From positions 21,730,501 to 21,794,500 of the forward strand of contig NC_071342.1 in the NCBI RefSeq assembly GCF_027744825.2: DNA of 64,000 bases, written 5' to 3'. This stretch comes from Synchiropus splendidus (lineage: Eukaryota > Chordata > Actinopteri > Syngnathiformes > Callionymidae). The notes under the pieces were generated by a model. That model had not been told where the DNA came from, searched no databases, and saw only the letters and a list, made by a program, of their open reading frames with translations. Every line of letters begins with the position of its first letter. Within the stretch, counting starts at the first letter, position 1. A program made the translations under genes and the position numbers. Positions 47,400-59,964 of the stretch are shown here, piece after piece.

Positions 47400-48899
47400 A
47401 ATTCTTTTTTCGCCATTGATTCGCTCCTTTGATGTTACAGCCCAGAACATGCTGTTCAAGCGGGTTGAAACTTCAAGGGGCGACCAACATTCGCGATGTT
47501 ACGATTTGTCAGCCCAGTTTGAAACATCTGTATCAGTTTGTGGATTTAAAATGGTTTTATGGTCAGTTTTCTGTGGCAAGGCTCGACTCCCAACACTGCC
47601 TCTGGTGTCAGAGGGAGCCGTCACAAACTGTGAAGCAGGAACAGATCTGTGTGTGTGAGACGGTGGCGACGACCGAAGCAGAACCCTCACGCTCGTCTCG
47701 GTGCCTCCTGTGGAGGTTCCCCCGACGTCTGCGGGCGGAGAAACCGCTTCACCTCAGCGGCCGAGCATGCCTTCCAACATCAAAGACACGGCCACATCTT
47801 GGAAAACTAGAAAACAAAAAATCATCATACATCCTTTGGGGTTTTCTTATCACTTTATTTATATGCTTATTTGTACCATATGACCTTTTTTAAATTTCTA
47901 GCAGAAGTAGGTCTTTTTGCAAATCGGCACGGACTCAGTTTTTCTTTGCTGTTCACAAACATTTACCAGAAGATCGTCTAGATGTTTGTTTCTAAAATGT
48001 ATCGAAAAGGGTATTTTTGTATGTGTTATCACTTCATTTAAACAGATCGGTTCATCCATTAAACCCCTCAAACTGACCTGGCGTCTGCTGTTTTTCATTC
48101 AACCGGATTCTTTCACATTCAAGTTTCAAAAACTTGATCTGGCTGTTTTTCTTGTTTACCTCATCTGAGGTTCGGGGCTTCTACTTAAGGTCTTATATCT
48201 TCCCTAAGTGTTTGATACTTTCACTTTCCATCTTCCTTGATGCTCTACAGATGGGCTGCTCATCCAAAAAGTCAGCCTCGGTGATCATGCGTTCAGGCGC
48301 CGAGATCATCGTGGGAAATGTGAGCGCTGACTTGTGCAGCTCAACAAGGCTTTTCTGAAGGGCTACAGGTGACTTCCAGGCCAACTCTGTGTTCACAACA
48401 CAGCTGAGAGGAGAACTCCACCAGACTTTGTCTTCTGGCTCAGCTCTTTCTTCGCTGCAACACTGTCCTGCACAGGTCTGCCTGTAACCTCCACCCTTTC
48501 CTCTCCTGAGGAGAACACCTTGAGATGCTCCTCCTGTTACTAGCACATACAGAAGTGAACCTCGAGCAGACCAAACCTCTTTGGATTGGAAGATCAACAG
48601 GCTGAGACACGAGATGATTTTGCTCACCAACAGCCCTGATATATAAACTTGCTGTCTTGGACGTGACCGTTTCTCTGAGCTCAGATCTGCAGCACCTGTA
48701 CTGGGTGAACACACAACTGTCTCGCTCCTTTTAAGAGCTGCAGACTCCTGGTTGAAACCTGCATCTCAGCTAGATTCTGTTGAGTGGTTGGATGGATAAC
48801 TGAATGATGACGATGCAGGACGGAGGGAGAGTGAAAGCGCTGCTTCCAACAAGGCCATGTGGTTTGAAAGGATGACGAGAAAAGCAGACGGACAGGACA
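47400..48899. other. papolg-rel intergenic DNA
   Basis: It holds an alternative papolg ATTAAA (about 48059) and the orphan candidate exon at 48251. A segment (48420-48700) shares CTTCTGGCTCAGCTCTTTC with rel intron 5 (about 52961). No other gene was recognised. Confidence 0.45.
48251..48319 (+). other. Orphan candidate exon starting MGCSSKK
   Basis: A pyrimidine-rich tract ending in tacag precedes ATG. Exactly 23 codons follow before a donor-like gtgagc. The peptide starts Met-Gly-Cys-Ser-Ser-Lys-Lys, which would suit N-myristoylation and palmitoylation. I do not recognise the protein and found no partner exon in the 900 bp before rel. Chance, or a mobile-element fragment, remains possible. 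Confidence 0.22.
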
Positions 48900-49097
48900 C
48901 GCCAACTCTTCCGCACGCTGATGACGCGATCGTGCAGCCGGACGCACATGTCCAGTCACACCGCGCGCCCCGTGGTGGTCAGCTGCTCTCATCCGAGGCT
49001 CCGCCGCTCCTCGGCGCTACACGCTGAACTGAGCAGCACCGACGCCTCGCGGCACTTCCCTTTATGCGCGCGCGCGCCGCCGCGACTCTCGCGTCTG

Positions 49098-49102
49098 ATT
49101 GG
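49098..49102 (-). promoter_or_regulatory. Inverted CCAAT box in the rel promoter
   Basis: ATTGG in the context CTGATTGGTC reads CCAAT on the minus strand. This context is typical of NF-Y sites, and it lies 12 bp upstream of the kappaB site. Confidence 0.5.
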
Positions 49103-49113
49103 TCGGCCGCGTG

Positions 49114-49123
49114 GGGGAATTCC
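49114..49123 (+). promoter_or_regulatory. NF-kB (kappaB) site in the rel promoter
   Basis: GGGGAATTCC fits the kappaB consensus GGGRNWYYCC at every position and lies about 110 bp before the start codon. c-rel is known in other vertebrates to be controlled by NF-kB factors, so autoregulation is a reasonable inference. Confidence 0.6.
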
Positions 49124-49235
49124 GCAGCGCCTCCTGTGGCTCTACTTCAGTGTCTCGCGCTGCCGCCCGTCAGTCACTCACTCGGAGAAGCTGCGACCGG
49201 CCGTGTGCGTGTGTGTGTGTGAGTGCGCGTGCATC

Positions 49236-52200
49236 ATGAATGGTGAGTAGCTACAGCCTTTTGTCACCCTGGAACCAAGCGGAGTTACTGTAAAGAGCGC
49301 AGATTTGGAGCAGCTGTTGAACAACTTCCTCACTTGACTCGAGCCTTTAAACCAGACCCACCGGAGCTGCTTCTGACCGCTTGTCATCTTCTCCCCAGTT
49401 TTCATGGACCCCATGAGCGAGGACGACGGTCATCTCAGTAAGTCTGCCGTTGAATTCCACTTCCTTATTCTCGCGTTCCGTCCAGCGCGCGTCGGTCGGC
49501 ACCGCCGTGCAGGTGTCGTGCGCCGCCCGCCACCGCCGCTATCGTGTTCACAGCCCGCGGAGTCGGATGGAAGTGGCGACAGCAGGGTTTTCAATCATGT
49601 CAGAAATGCGACGAGACTTGTTTCTCTGCGACACACACGTCGAAAGCGAGGACTCGAGCTCCTCGGTCCAGTTCCTCTTCGCGCAGCTTGTGAACTGGTC
49701 GGCGTGTTTACTCCTTCATGGTGTCCGAATCAGTGCTGCGACCTTGTTCATCGGTCCACTACAACTGACATCTAACGCACCCTTTATACCTGTTTCTTAA
49801 GTCTGAAACTTACCTGAAACACCGGTTTATCCTTCCACAAATCGTAACAGTTTATCACATTCGATGACTTAAAGTGCGACTGCATGAGTGAAATATGAAG
49901 AATATCAAGCACCTTTTGTGTCTATGACTCAAAACGAAAGGGACTAGTTGATGTAATAATTTAAAATATGACCAACTTAGTTTTGCACTGTTATTCCCCC
50001 AAAACTGATGAAATATAAACGAAACTTTCCAAACTTTTGCCTTTGACCCCAAGTCAACATTGTGTTTTGACTCGTGAAAGTTTCAGACCTTCAGGAGTTG
50101 TATATTAAACAGGTCTGTGACTGCACGTTATTCTTGTTAGTTTTCATTTCCACTTTTGTGTTTATTTATAAGGATGTTGGGCAAGACTTCAGTTTGGGGA
50201 ACACATTTGTTCGGACAATAAACTGTTAATCCATAATTGTGCTGTTGTTTAGAGTAATGTAATGATGAATTACTTGGTAATATGCTGCTAATACACGCAT
50301 GAATAAGTCGTTTATCTCGGGTAATAGATGTTCCTTTATTTAAAAGCCAGTCTGTGGATGCGTGTCCTCATCACTTGCTCTCCTCCAGTGGCCAAGCCGA
50401 CCATCCGGATCTTCGAGCAGCCCAAGCAGAGAGGGATGCGCTTCAGGTACAGAGTGGAGGGTCGCTCTGCCGGCAGCATCCCGGGGGAGAGGAGCACCGA
50501 CAACAACAGGACCTACCCCAGCATTGAGGTCAGTGTCAGAGTCTTGTCGCTGCTGGTGTCCCGTCGTGGTTGACATGTTGATGTTACATAATATTGTACA
50601 GTTATGATGCAAGGTCTTGGTTTGTACGGTGTCTATTTATGTTCATTGTAGTTATACTCATGCACCTCAGTAGTACTGTTATAAGACAGACGTAACACAG
50701 CGTTATATATTGGTGATATGGATGCAACTTGGTCTGTATACTAGTGATGGGTGGATGAGGTTTCGTGAAACAGTGTCCTGATTTTCAGTGGCCACCAGGT
50801 GCCGCTGTCTGCTGGAAAATGTTTGGACACATCATTCTAAACCAAGAGCGCCATCTAGCGGCCTCTGAAAATGAGGACACTGTTTCATCAACCGTGCAAT
50901 ACCGTTCCATAACATCTCATCTACCCATCACTACTGTATACTGTAGAAGATTGTGTAGCCTTGTGTGTGCCTTGGTAGTATTGGTTCATTTCAAAATTCA
51001 TGGTATATCATGATGATATGTAAACTGTGGTCCCGCGGAGATGCCTTCAAATGTACCACAGGACACTCTGTGGAGTGCAGCATTGTAACAGTGAGGAAAC
51101 TGTGTGAGTAACTTTCATCTACCTTTTTATGTTGTAATATAGAAGAGAATGTACCATGGATATCAGTGTTTACCATGTTATATTGGCTCGCCTCAGTGTG
51201 TACTGTTGGTTCAAATGGCATGATAAGTTGACACTCACAAGCATGAACCGCGATGAGGCGCATGTAGCTTTGTGTGTACCAGTGTGTCGCAGTAGCCTTG
51301 AGACATGGACGTGTCATGCTAACAGTGATGCTCGTGCACCCCCCATGTACCAGCCAAATAACTGATCCTGGGTCTCGCTCCGCAGATCCAGAACTACTAT
51401 GGCAGGGGAAAGGTGCGAGTTCACCTGGTGACCAAGAACGAGCCCTTCCGTCCGCACCCTCACGACCTGGTGGGCAGGGACTGCAAGGACGGATACTACG
51501 AGGCTGACTTCGGCCCCGATCGCAAAGTGATCACGTGAGTTCTGGAGCCGGCAGCTGTGGCATCCATTATCAACAGACGTCACAAGCGCGCACACACATC
51601 ATGTCCATGCTCGCTCACGTTCACTGCAGCTGTATATCAGTCCAGATATGTGTGACATCACACACGAACACACACACACACACACACACGCATCAGCTCA
51701 GTTGAAGGCTTCATGACAACTTCAATATTGACCCTTTAGATAGGCAGGTCCCCACATTGTACTGTGAGTAAATGTTGATGTGTTTCAATGCAGCGCACAC
51801 ACACGCGCACTCAGTTCTTCTCCAACACATATTTGTCGAGCTGTGTGTGTGATGAGGGTGGTGATATGGGAATTCCCCCAGTGACATCAGCCATATCTGC
51901 CAAGCTAAAGTGTGTGTTGGTGTACTCAAGTGTGTGTGAAAGAGTGTTGCGGCATGTCGTGATCTCTCTGCTCCAGCTGCAGTGCCGTAGTAAACTTGTG
52001 GCTTCCGAGTCAAAACATGATCCGACGGTCGTCACCTGACTCGCGGATGACCTGAAATATACCAAAACAGAGTCATGTCTAATGATGCCGTGTTACTTAC
52101 AGTTTTCAGAATCTGGGGATTCAGTGCGTGAAGAAGAGAGAAGTGAAAGACGCCATTTTAAAAAGGATTCATTCTGGAATCAACCCCTTTAACGGTGAGT

Positions 52201-54628
52201 CAGAGTGTTGCCTGCAAGATTGAAGATGTGGTCTGTCTATTTTGCTTGTGTTTCTCCAACTCACACGAGTGTGATGAGTGACAGTGTTTGAAGCTTGAAT
52301 CATGTGACTAAAGAGTCACTTCAGCACAGACTTACTGTATCTCTTCACCTTCCTCTGTTAAAATGACCTTTCATTCAGAGATGCTTCACTTACAAAAACG
52401 TCAACAGTAAAAAAATAAATAAGTTAATGTCTCCAAATTTCATGGTCGTCATAATGTGCCACAACTTTCCAGTCACATTACATGAAACAAGGACTGGAGT
52501 GAGCGTCATCGATGCGCCTCCACTCAGCCATGTGCAGTAGAGCAGGTGAAACTTGGGTGGGTTTCATGTTGTTGCTGTTGGAACTCTGAACATTTTTAGA
52601 TGATTTGACTGTGATAACTGTTTACTCAAGTGCTTGGTGAGTCCTCCAGAGGATCAGTGGTTACCACGGCAATGACAACAGTTGTGTTATCTTGAGTTTT
52701 GCGACTCGACTCGGGAGCACCTGGCCCCGCCCCCTGCCATTCATCATCTCGCAGACCGACACCCGGTCATTACGAGCTGCAGCAGATGTTCAGTTACGTC
52801 CTTGAACGACTCCGTGGAACCTTTCTGAGGGTGGAGATGTTGAGGCGAGAAGCTGAGTTAAGAACCGCTGGGTGGAGTAGCTAACTCCAACAAGGTCCAG
52901 CAGGGTGGAGCCCGGGGTGGACTGGTCATGACTTCAGTTATCTCGAGCTTTGCCTTCTGGCTCAGCTCTTTCCTCCAAGATTCAGAGAACCTTGGTCTCA
53001 GACTTATATATTTTCATCTCAGCTGCTTCACTCTGCTGTTCTGAGAGGAGATTGCCACCAAACCGTCCTCTGTGTCCATAGAGATCACGATGGTTCCCCT
53101 GCCAGTGTGGAGGACTAGACCCCGCCCACAAGCTTGAACGTCCCGTCCCTTCGCAGCTGTTGCCCTACAATGCAAAAATCCCTCGTTCAGTATGAAGTTG
53201 GAGTCGGTCACAGTAAAGATTCACCTGTAATGTCGTATTTCTACGTGACATTCTGACGGACCTTTGTCGCAGATAGATGTTAGCTCCTTACAAACCACTG
53301 GTGTTGTACGGTCCAAATGGCGTTGAGATCCACCCGTGTCAGCTGAAATACTGAGCGAAGACATTGACAGGATCTTGGTGAGGCAAGACGTCTGCGGTCG
53401 ATGGCTGCAGTTTGAAAGTCTCAAACTGAGCTGAGCCAGTCCGTCAGCTGGAGTGTAAAATCGATGAGGCGCTTGATTCACTTCTACTTCCTGTTTAATG
53501 GGCTGGGATGTGAAAGCGAGAAGGTCAGGAGTGGTGAGGAGCCCTCCTGACCGCCGCCTGTCTGAACGTCACTTTGAAGCACAAGTTTGTGAAGAGCATC
53601 ATCTCTGGCAGTTATGTAACTCCACTCTTCCTGAAGACTGATTGACCCAGTTCTCAGAAGAGTCTCGCACCTAACCTGCCAGCTACGATCGACACGACAC
53701 CATTACCCTCTGCTCTCAGTCGCTTCACTTCTCAAACAGGCGTTAGAACGACTTCCCCATTCTTGGTCACGGTTGCTCAATTGGGTCCGGCGCGCCGAGC
53801 CACGTGAGAGCTGGGAACTTAGGATTGATTAAAGAAGGGGGAGGCTTGACTGGAGGGGGCGGTGGGGGGGTTCCCCGACGCACCCGGCCTCTTTATGAGC
53901 TCCTCACCGGTCAGCTTTTCCTTTGTTTGTGATATCAGTTGCTTCAGTTTTCATCCAACAGAGCGTTTTAGCTGGAACTATTTCTGTCTCACACTGAGCC
54001 ACATTCCTTGTACGAGCAGGAACATGTTCCTCCGTGTTTTATAGTTTATATTTTTTTAAATGAGACTGCTGTTACCCTCAAGCTAGTTTTCCATTCATTT
54101 TTTAGGCAGTACGCACCACCCTCTTTATTCCCTTTAGTGAGGCGAACTGTCAGGGACAGGGGACACCCTGGACGGGTCACCTGTCCATCCACAGTGGTGG
54201 ACAGAGATGAGATTAGAATGCCTTGATAGAGATGAGGTGAACAAGAGAGTGCAGGCAGGGTGGAGAGGACTGCAATACAGTACTACAGGACTCTATACTA
54301 TAGGACAGGAGAGGTCTTTTTCCATCATCTATGGCAGGGGTTGATGGTTGCCATTTGAAAGTGAGGGGTGATTTCATTTGTGGTCAATAACCATATTTAA
54401 TCTACTTACACGTAAACAAGCCAAAACCTTGTGAAATGACATGAATCCATGTGATTATCGCAAAGATATTTATTTGTTATCGAAAAGTCCATCCAGCAGC
54501 AGAAGCAGGTGCAAGTCAAGTCAAGAAAAAAAGAAAACAAAATACACTTGATGTAAACTGTTGAAATTGGAAAAACTGAATAAAATTCTGAATAAAATAA
54601 ATATAATAAAACAATGTCGAGATATTAT

Positions 54629-54663
<35 letters not shown>

Positions 54664-57031
54664 GTAACTAAATGAAAGTATTGCCTCAAAATTGCTTCAA
54701 CATTTATCATTTTTTCTTTTCAATAACTTTGAATTTGCAGATCTGCAGCTGTCAAGTCAATTCAGTGACTCACTACTGCCACCATACATGACTTACGTAT
54801 TGAACTGAGCGGCTCACGGCCCAGAGATGTAAAACAAAAAAACTTTTAGCGGCCCTCTAGAAGGCGCTGGCGGCCCAACCGCGCTCCGGCCCTATGGTTA
54901 AGAACCACTGATCTAGGGGTTAGAGACTCAGGATGAGTTGGAAGAGTCAGAGACAAAAGTACCAGGGTTGGTGTTAGGGGCAACTTAGAGAGCTGACCTC
55001 CAGCCTGGACGCACAGCTTTCAGCTTGGTCGTGCAAACAGCTTGTCAGTCCATGAAAAGGTTTGAGCGCAAAAGCATCTTAAGTCTGAGGGAGCAGTTTT
55101 GTCCTCTGCAGGCATCGACTCACCCGCTACCCAAACTTACTTAACTTGACCTCCATTGTTCCTGTTTTGTGCCTGTCACAGAACTAACAGAGATGTCGAT
55201 GTTGCGCCACAGGAAGCAGCTGAAGCAAGCGTGGTGGTGATGGCGCTCACCCATCATCGTGGTCAGACCACGTTCGCGTTCACACCTGAACTGGTCATGA
55301 GAGCTTTAGAAGGGCTGCACCTGTGCTGAGCCTCGCTGTGTCCACCTGTGACCAGACCGCCAGAGTGTTAGCTCTACGATCGCTAGAACCGCTCACCGCA
55401 ACATCACCTGATCCTCTTTAACGCTCTGGCCTTCGCTTTCTGAGGCCGATCTGCAGCAGGTTCCTGTCTTTGTGGTGTCGGCCAACTTTGTTTACGCCAG
55501 ACAGCTGCTGAGTGTTTGTGTGGTGTTTAAGGGTTTAAGTGGGCACTCTGACTTCATGTTTTCGAGCTTTTAGACATCGACTCCTCAAGTCAACATTTGT
55601 TTATCAGTAAGAACTCTGGTAGAAAGTGGTGCTACAATTCAAGTGATCATTCTGTGGCGTCCATTGGGCCTGACTTGCCTCACCCTGCAGGTGAACATGA
55701 GGACAGCGTGCAAGAGAACCTACATCTGTTGGAGTAAATCTTAGAAGTCAGATTTGCTTGAAGCCTTAATTCATCACAAGCTCTTTCTTCATCCTAGTGA
55801 GGCATTTACAAGCAGCACGAGCACAAGCGCCCACAAGAGCCGCCTGCTCTTTAACTGCTGCAACAGATCACTGCGACACACACACACACATTCATGGATC
55901 CAGCTCTCAGTCAGAGGAATGATTTTGATTTCATAGTCCCACTGCTTTCATACACGTCAGGAGCAGCTGTGGTTGAAGGTGTAGCGAGCCCGCCGTCACA
56001 CACACTCATGAACATACATACTTGCAAACACACTTCTTTCCACCCCGAGGTGACGTCGACAAACGTCAGCGTGTGGGTGGGACGGCGGCGATGTGAGAGT
56101 GAAAGAGAGAAACCTGAGGTGAAGTAGGCAGATGTGAGAGCCTGATATGTGGGTCTGCTGCCGAAGCTGTCACTCTACCATGTGTGACGTTGTGGTGTGT
56201 GTAGTATGCAAATCAGCGTACAACCGCAGCTCAAGTGTTAGTGTGCATTTTGTCGTGGAATCACCCTTGTTCCTCTGGTCCCACTGTCCTCCTGAGGGGG
56301 CCCAAAGTGAAAAGTCATAGATGAAGTGTCAGTCATCCTGAGATGAGACCTCAGCCTGTCACAATGGCATCACATGACACACACACACACACACACACTT
56401 ATCTGTGATGAAATGATGCTGAAATCAAATCATCAAATAGTGAAAATAGGACAAGTTGACTCCCCAAATTTGACAAGCGTCACGATAGGTGTCCCACAGG
56501 GATCGATCCTCGGCCCACGTCTCCACACAGCTAACTGGGACCATGCTTTTGCATGTGTTTGGCTTGTTGTTGAATGATGCATCCTGATAAAAGCTGACAG
56601 TGCCAATAAACTTTATACAAGAAAAGTATCTGTGATCCTAAAAAATTTTTTTTTTTTTTTTTTAAGTTAAGTTATTGAGGCTCACAATGTAGTTGAAACT
56701 TTATAAAAAGACTGTTAAAAGCAAACTACAATCGACCAATCGACCAATCGTGAATGAAGCAGACATGAATCTGAGCCTTGGAATTCAGGAAAAGCAGCTT
56801 GTGCTCCAAGTTGCGTGAGGCTGAGTCACTGGGCGTTCATTTATCCATTGATTCACGTATTTGTGTGTCCCAGTGCCCCAGGAGCAGCTGCTGCAGATCG
56901 AGGAGTACGACCTGAATGTGGTCCGTCTGTGCATCCAAGTGTTCCTGCAGGATGAGAGCGGACTCCTCTCCCGGACCATCAACCCCATCGTCAGCAACCC
57001 CATCTACGACAACAGTGAGTTGTTGCTGAAG

Positions 57032-57063
<32 letters not shown>

Positions 57064-59964
57064 GCACAACTGCTGCTGCTGTGTCATGCTCAAGATTCTT
57101 TTGCAACATGTGAGAGAGTTCCCGCAAGTGTTTCTGACAACCGAGTCCGGTCAAACTTTGAGAAAGAAGAAGTTCTCAACGCAGACTGACCCTGTTGCCA
57201 GGAAACACTTCCTCTTCTGACTCCGGTCATGTGACGTGTGGTTCAACCTGCCGAGCGAATGGCTGCTGCGCCACTCAGAGCTGTTTGTGGTGACACATTT
57301 GGAGGACGTGAAAGTGCGCAGGTCACACCCCAACACCAGGGCTGTTGGAGTCCCAGCTGAAGGTTCTCCAGGCAAACCGACGCATGAATGCAACTGGAAG
57401 AAGCTGAATTCAGTTGTAGACATTGTTGGGCGAGTTACTTCACGGAACGGAATGCAGTATTTATTGCATACTTCAGAGTAATTGCTGACACCACAGTATT
57501 ACTGGGTTAAATGACACTGCTTCTGCATGACTTCCACCAAAATGAGAGTCAGGATTAGGTGCTCCGTTTGCTTTTACGGCAGCACATTACATATTCATAA
57601 CAATGGCTCATGGCACAGTACATTTTGTGACTGTAACTTTAGGCATGTAGCCTGTGAAATCAATGAGTTAGAGACTATACATATTTCAGTTTTTTATTTT
57701 CCATTTGTTAAAGAGGTCCTTTGGTTTCACACACAAAGTGCTCAGAGTGTTGATGTTCTTTGCATCCACTTCACTGAAAAGCATCAGAGTTTAGATTACT
57801 GTATGAAAAAAAACGTAACTTACGAGTTTATAAGTGTAAAACTCTTAAATTCTGACGGTGGTTCTGTGCCGCAGGAGCTCCGAACACAGCAGAGTTGAGG
57901 ATCTGCCGCGTCAACAGGAACAGCGGCTGCGTGAAGGGAGACGACGAGATCTTCCTGCTGTGTGACAAAGTGCAGAAAGGTAACATTCCAACATCCACAT
58001 GGCTGCTCCCTCTTGTCATGTCGCCTTAACGGAGTGATCCTGCTTCGCGCCGCTCGAGTCAAGGAGAGGGAAAGTGACATTTGTGAAGAAGGTAGATGAG
58101 AAAGCTCAATGTTAGAAGCACTTCCTGGTGGCTGTGCGTCATGTGACTGAATGTAGCTACCCTCCAGGTAGATGTGTCTCCTAAAGCCAGGTGAAATGAG
58201 CTGGAGTTTGTCTGAGCTCTTCAGTGCGAAGGAGAAAAGTTGATGATGCAGCACGCAGTACGATATTTTAGGAGTCGATATAAGGAAGTAAAAAAAACAG
58301 CCTGATTTAAATGCAAGAATATTGACATAAAAAAACATGTGCAGGGAAAATACCTCTATACTAACATGAAAGAAAGAAATTATACTTTCCAATGCTTCCA
58401 GATTAATAAGTATGAATACAAGAAAAATTTGCTTTTACAAAAACAGCTGAGTCGGCAAACTTAAGAAAAAGATTCCAATGTTCATTTCATGTGTGACACA
58501 TTTGAGTCAATTTCTGCTGTGGAAGTGCCTTGGACTTTTGTTTTGTTGTCAAGCATCAGGTCCAACTACTGTTCTTGTATGAAGGTGAAGGCTTTGGGAA
58601 GTGATCGTGTTCATACGAGCTTCGTTTGAAGCTTTTGAGGTACATTTTTTGAGGTAGCGTCAACCTCCATCTTCCCCTCAGACGACATCGAGGTCCGATT
58701 CTTCTCCCCCGATGGATGGGAGGCCAAAGGCTCCTTCTCCCAAGCGGATGTGCACCGGCAGGTGGCCATCGTCTTCAAGACGCCGTCCTACTACGACACG
58801 TCGATCACCGAACCAGTCATGGTGCAGATGCAGCTGCGTCGGCTCTCCGACCAGGAAGTCAGCGAACCCCTGGACTTCCGATACCTGCCTGATGACAAGG
58901 GTGAGTTGGGCCGTCTCGACTCTTAACTGTTCGGATGTGTTCTGGATCGCCTCCCCTCATGAGGTTCTCTCGCTTCCTTCCAGACCCGTATGGATACAAA
59001 AGGAAAAGGCTCCAGAGAGACAGTGTGATGAATGGCTCAGGTAATGCAGCCTGCCCATCAACACGGTAACTGAAAATGCTAACTGTTCTTTTGCGTCCTC
59101 AGTGGGCCACCTGCGCGGCGCGCCCATGAACAGGCAGAAGCTGATGCCTCACAGGGTGATACAGAAAGGTAAGTGTCTGGCAAAAGCCTCCTGACCCCAA
59201 CCAGAGCGTGACCTCATGGTGTTGCAGACCCCACCGCCACCTTCATGAGGCCGAGCCACACCCCCATCCAACAAGCCGCCGTGTTCAACCCCTCATACCA
59301 GCCTCCCAGTGTGTCGGGCAGCCAGGCGTGGCTCAACCCAAACTCCGCCCTGGACACGGTCACCGTCAGCCACGCCCCCCGGAAGCCCTTATCCCACAGC
59401 CCGGCGTACGCTGGCGGAGGCATGCTGCCCCAGCTCTCCGAGAGGGACCTGCAGTTCCTGGACATCGTCGCTCCGATGAGCCAGCCCGAGTCTCAGCAGA
59501 TGTACCCGGTGCCGCAGCAGGTGGGCGACCTCAGCACTGATGTCCGGAGCCATTTAGCCAACCAGAACATGTGGCCTGGCTTCAGCACCCTCAGTGCTCA
59601 ACAGAGCCCCTTTAACGGATCGGTCCCTGGCGGCGGAGGAGCTCAGGGCTCTCTGCTGCAGATGGATGGGATGGACAGCTCTGACTACCTGAAGGGGCTT
59701 GCAGGAGGAGGCGCTCACACCGGCTTCCAACTCAAACAAGAGCTCCCCACAGTCCTGGAGAGCAAAGCTTCTCCCATGCACTTCCAAAGAGAAAACCCCG
59801 GAAGCACGTACACCGTCTTGCACCCGTGCGCTGGAACCAACGGCACCAACCCGGACAGGAGCGGCAGCCAGCCTCACAAGAATCCTCAGAATCCGTACTT
59901 AAGCGACAGAAGTGAACCACACTTTGCGAACTTGGACGACTGGATGAAAGGCTACAAGGAATGA
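49236..59964 (+). CDS. rel: NF-kB transcription factor c-Rel, 11 coding exons
   Basis: Exons are 49236-49242, 49399-49437, 50389-50528, 51386-51534, 52103-52194, 56874-57014, 57875-57979, 58682-58900, 58984-59040, 59103-59168 and 59228-59964. They sum to 1752 nt, or 583 aa. c-Rel binds kappaB DNA as a dimer and is held in the cytoplasm by IkB until signalling. The Rel homology domain spans about residues 18-300. Its signatures are [17 protein letters not shown] (33-49), RTYPSIEIQNYYG, INPFNVPQEQL and [25 protein letters not shown]-type RRLS (Ser280) and an NLS-like KRKR (303-306) follow. The C-terminal exon is Pro/Ser/Gln-rich with acidic-hydrophobic patches, as in transactivation domains. 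Residue 38 is Val where family members have Cys. Exons 1-2 add a short acidic N-terminus. Next to papolg, REL is favoured over RELA. Confidence 0.93.
50742..50933. mobile_element. Intact hAT-type MITE in rel intron 3
   Basis: The ends TAGTGATGGGT and ACCCATCACTA are perfect inverted repeats, and CTGTATAC flanks both sides (50734-50741 and 50934-50941) as a perfect 8-bp target duplication. Inner arms also mirror: GTTTCGTGAAACAGTGTCCT and AGGACACTGTTTCATC. At 192 bp it has no coding capacity. Confidence 0.85.
51668..51689. repeat. CA microsatellite in rel intron 4
   Basis: Eleven perfect CA-type units. Confidence 0.85.
54335..54910. mobile_element. Non-autonomous hAT element, copy 2, in rel intron 5
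   Basis: Starts CAGGGGTTGATGGTT and ends GGTTAAGAACCACTG. Target duplications are ATCTATGG (54327-54334) and ATCTAGGG (54911-54918), 7 of 8 matching. The interior matches copy 1 at 24171-24856 over most of its length. A TA microsatellite has grown inside it (54632-54659). Confidence 0.8.
54632..54659. repeat. AT microsatellite within hAT copy 2
   Basis: About 14 AT units. The matching place in copy 1 (24510-24520) is short and not expanded. Confidence 0.85.
56376..56398. repeat. CA microsatellite in rel intron 5
   Basis: About eleven AC units. Confidence 0.85.
57032..57063. repeat. CT/CA microsatellite in rel intron 6
   Basis: CT units followed by about eleven CA units, starting 18 bp after the exon 6 donor. 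Confidence 0.85.

Larger units (their letters stand above)
48900..49235 (+). promoter_or_regulatory. CpG-rich promoter and 5' UTR of rel
   Basis: A dense CpG patch ends at the rel start codon. It includes a GC-alternating run at about 49066-49082, an inverted CCAAT box at 49098-49102 and a kappaB site at 49114-49123. A GT repeat at 49208-49221 falls in the presumed 5' UTR. The layout fits a TATA-less promoter with transcription starting near 49130-49180. Confidence 0.6.

Noticed and set aside
49236..59964. Assignment of the Rel gene as RELA
   Set aside because: Linkage with papolg and the [10 protein letters not shown] / FRYLPDDKD segment fit c-Rel better.
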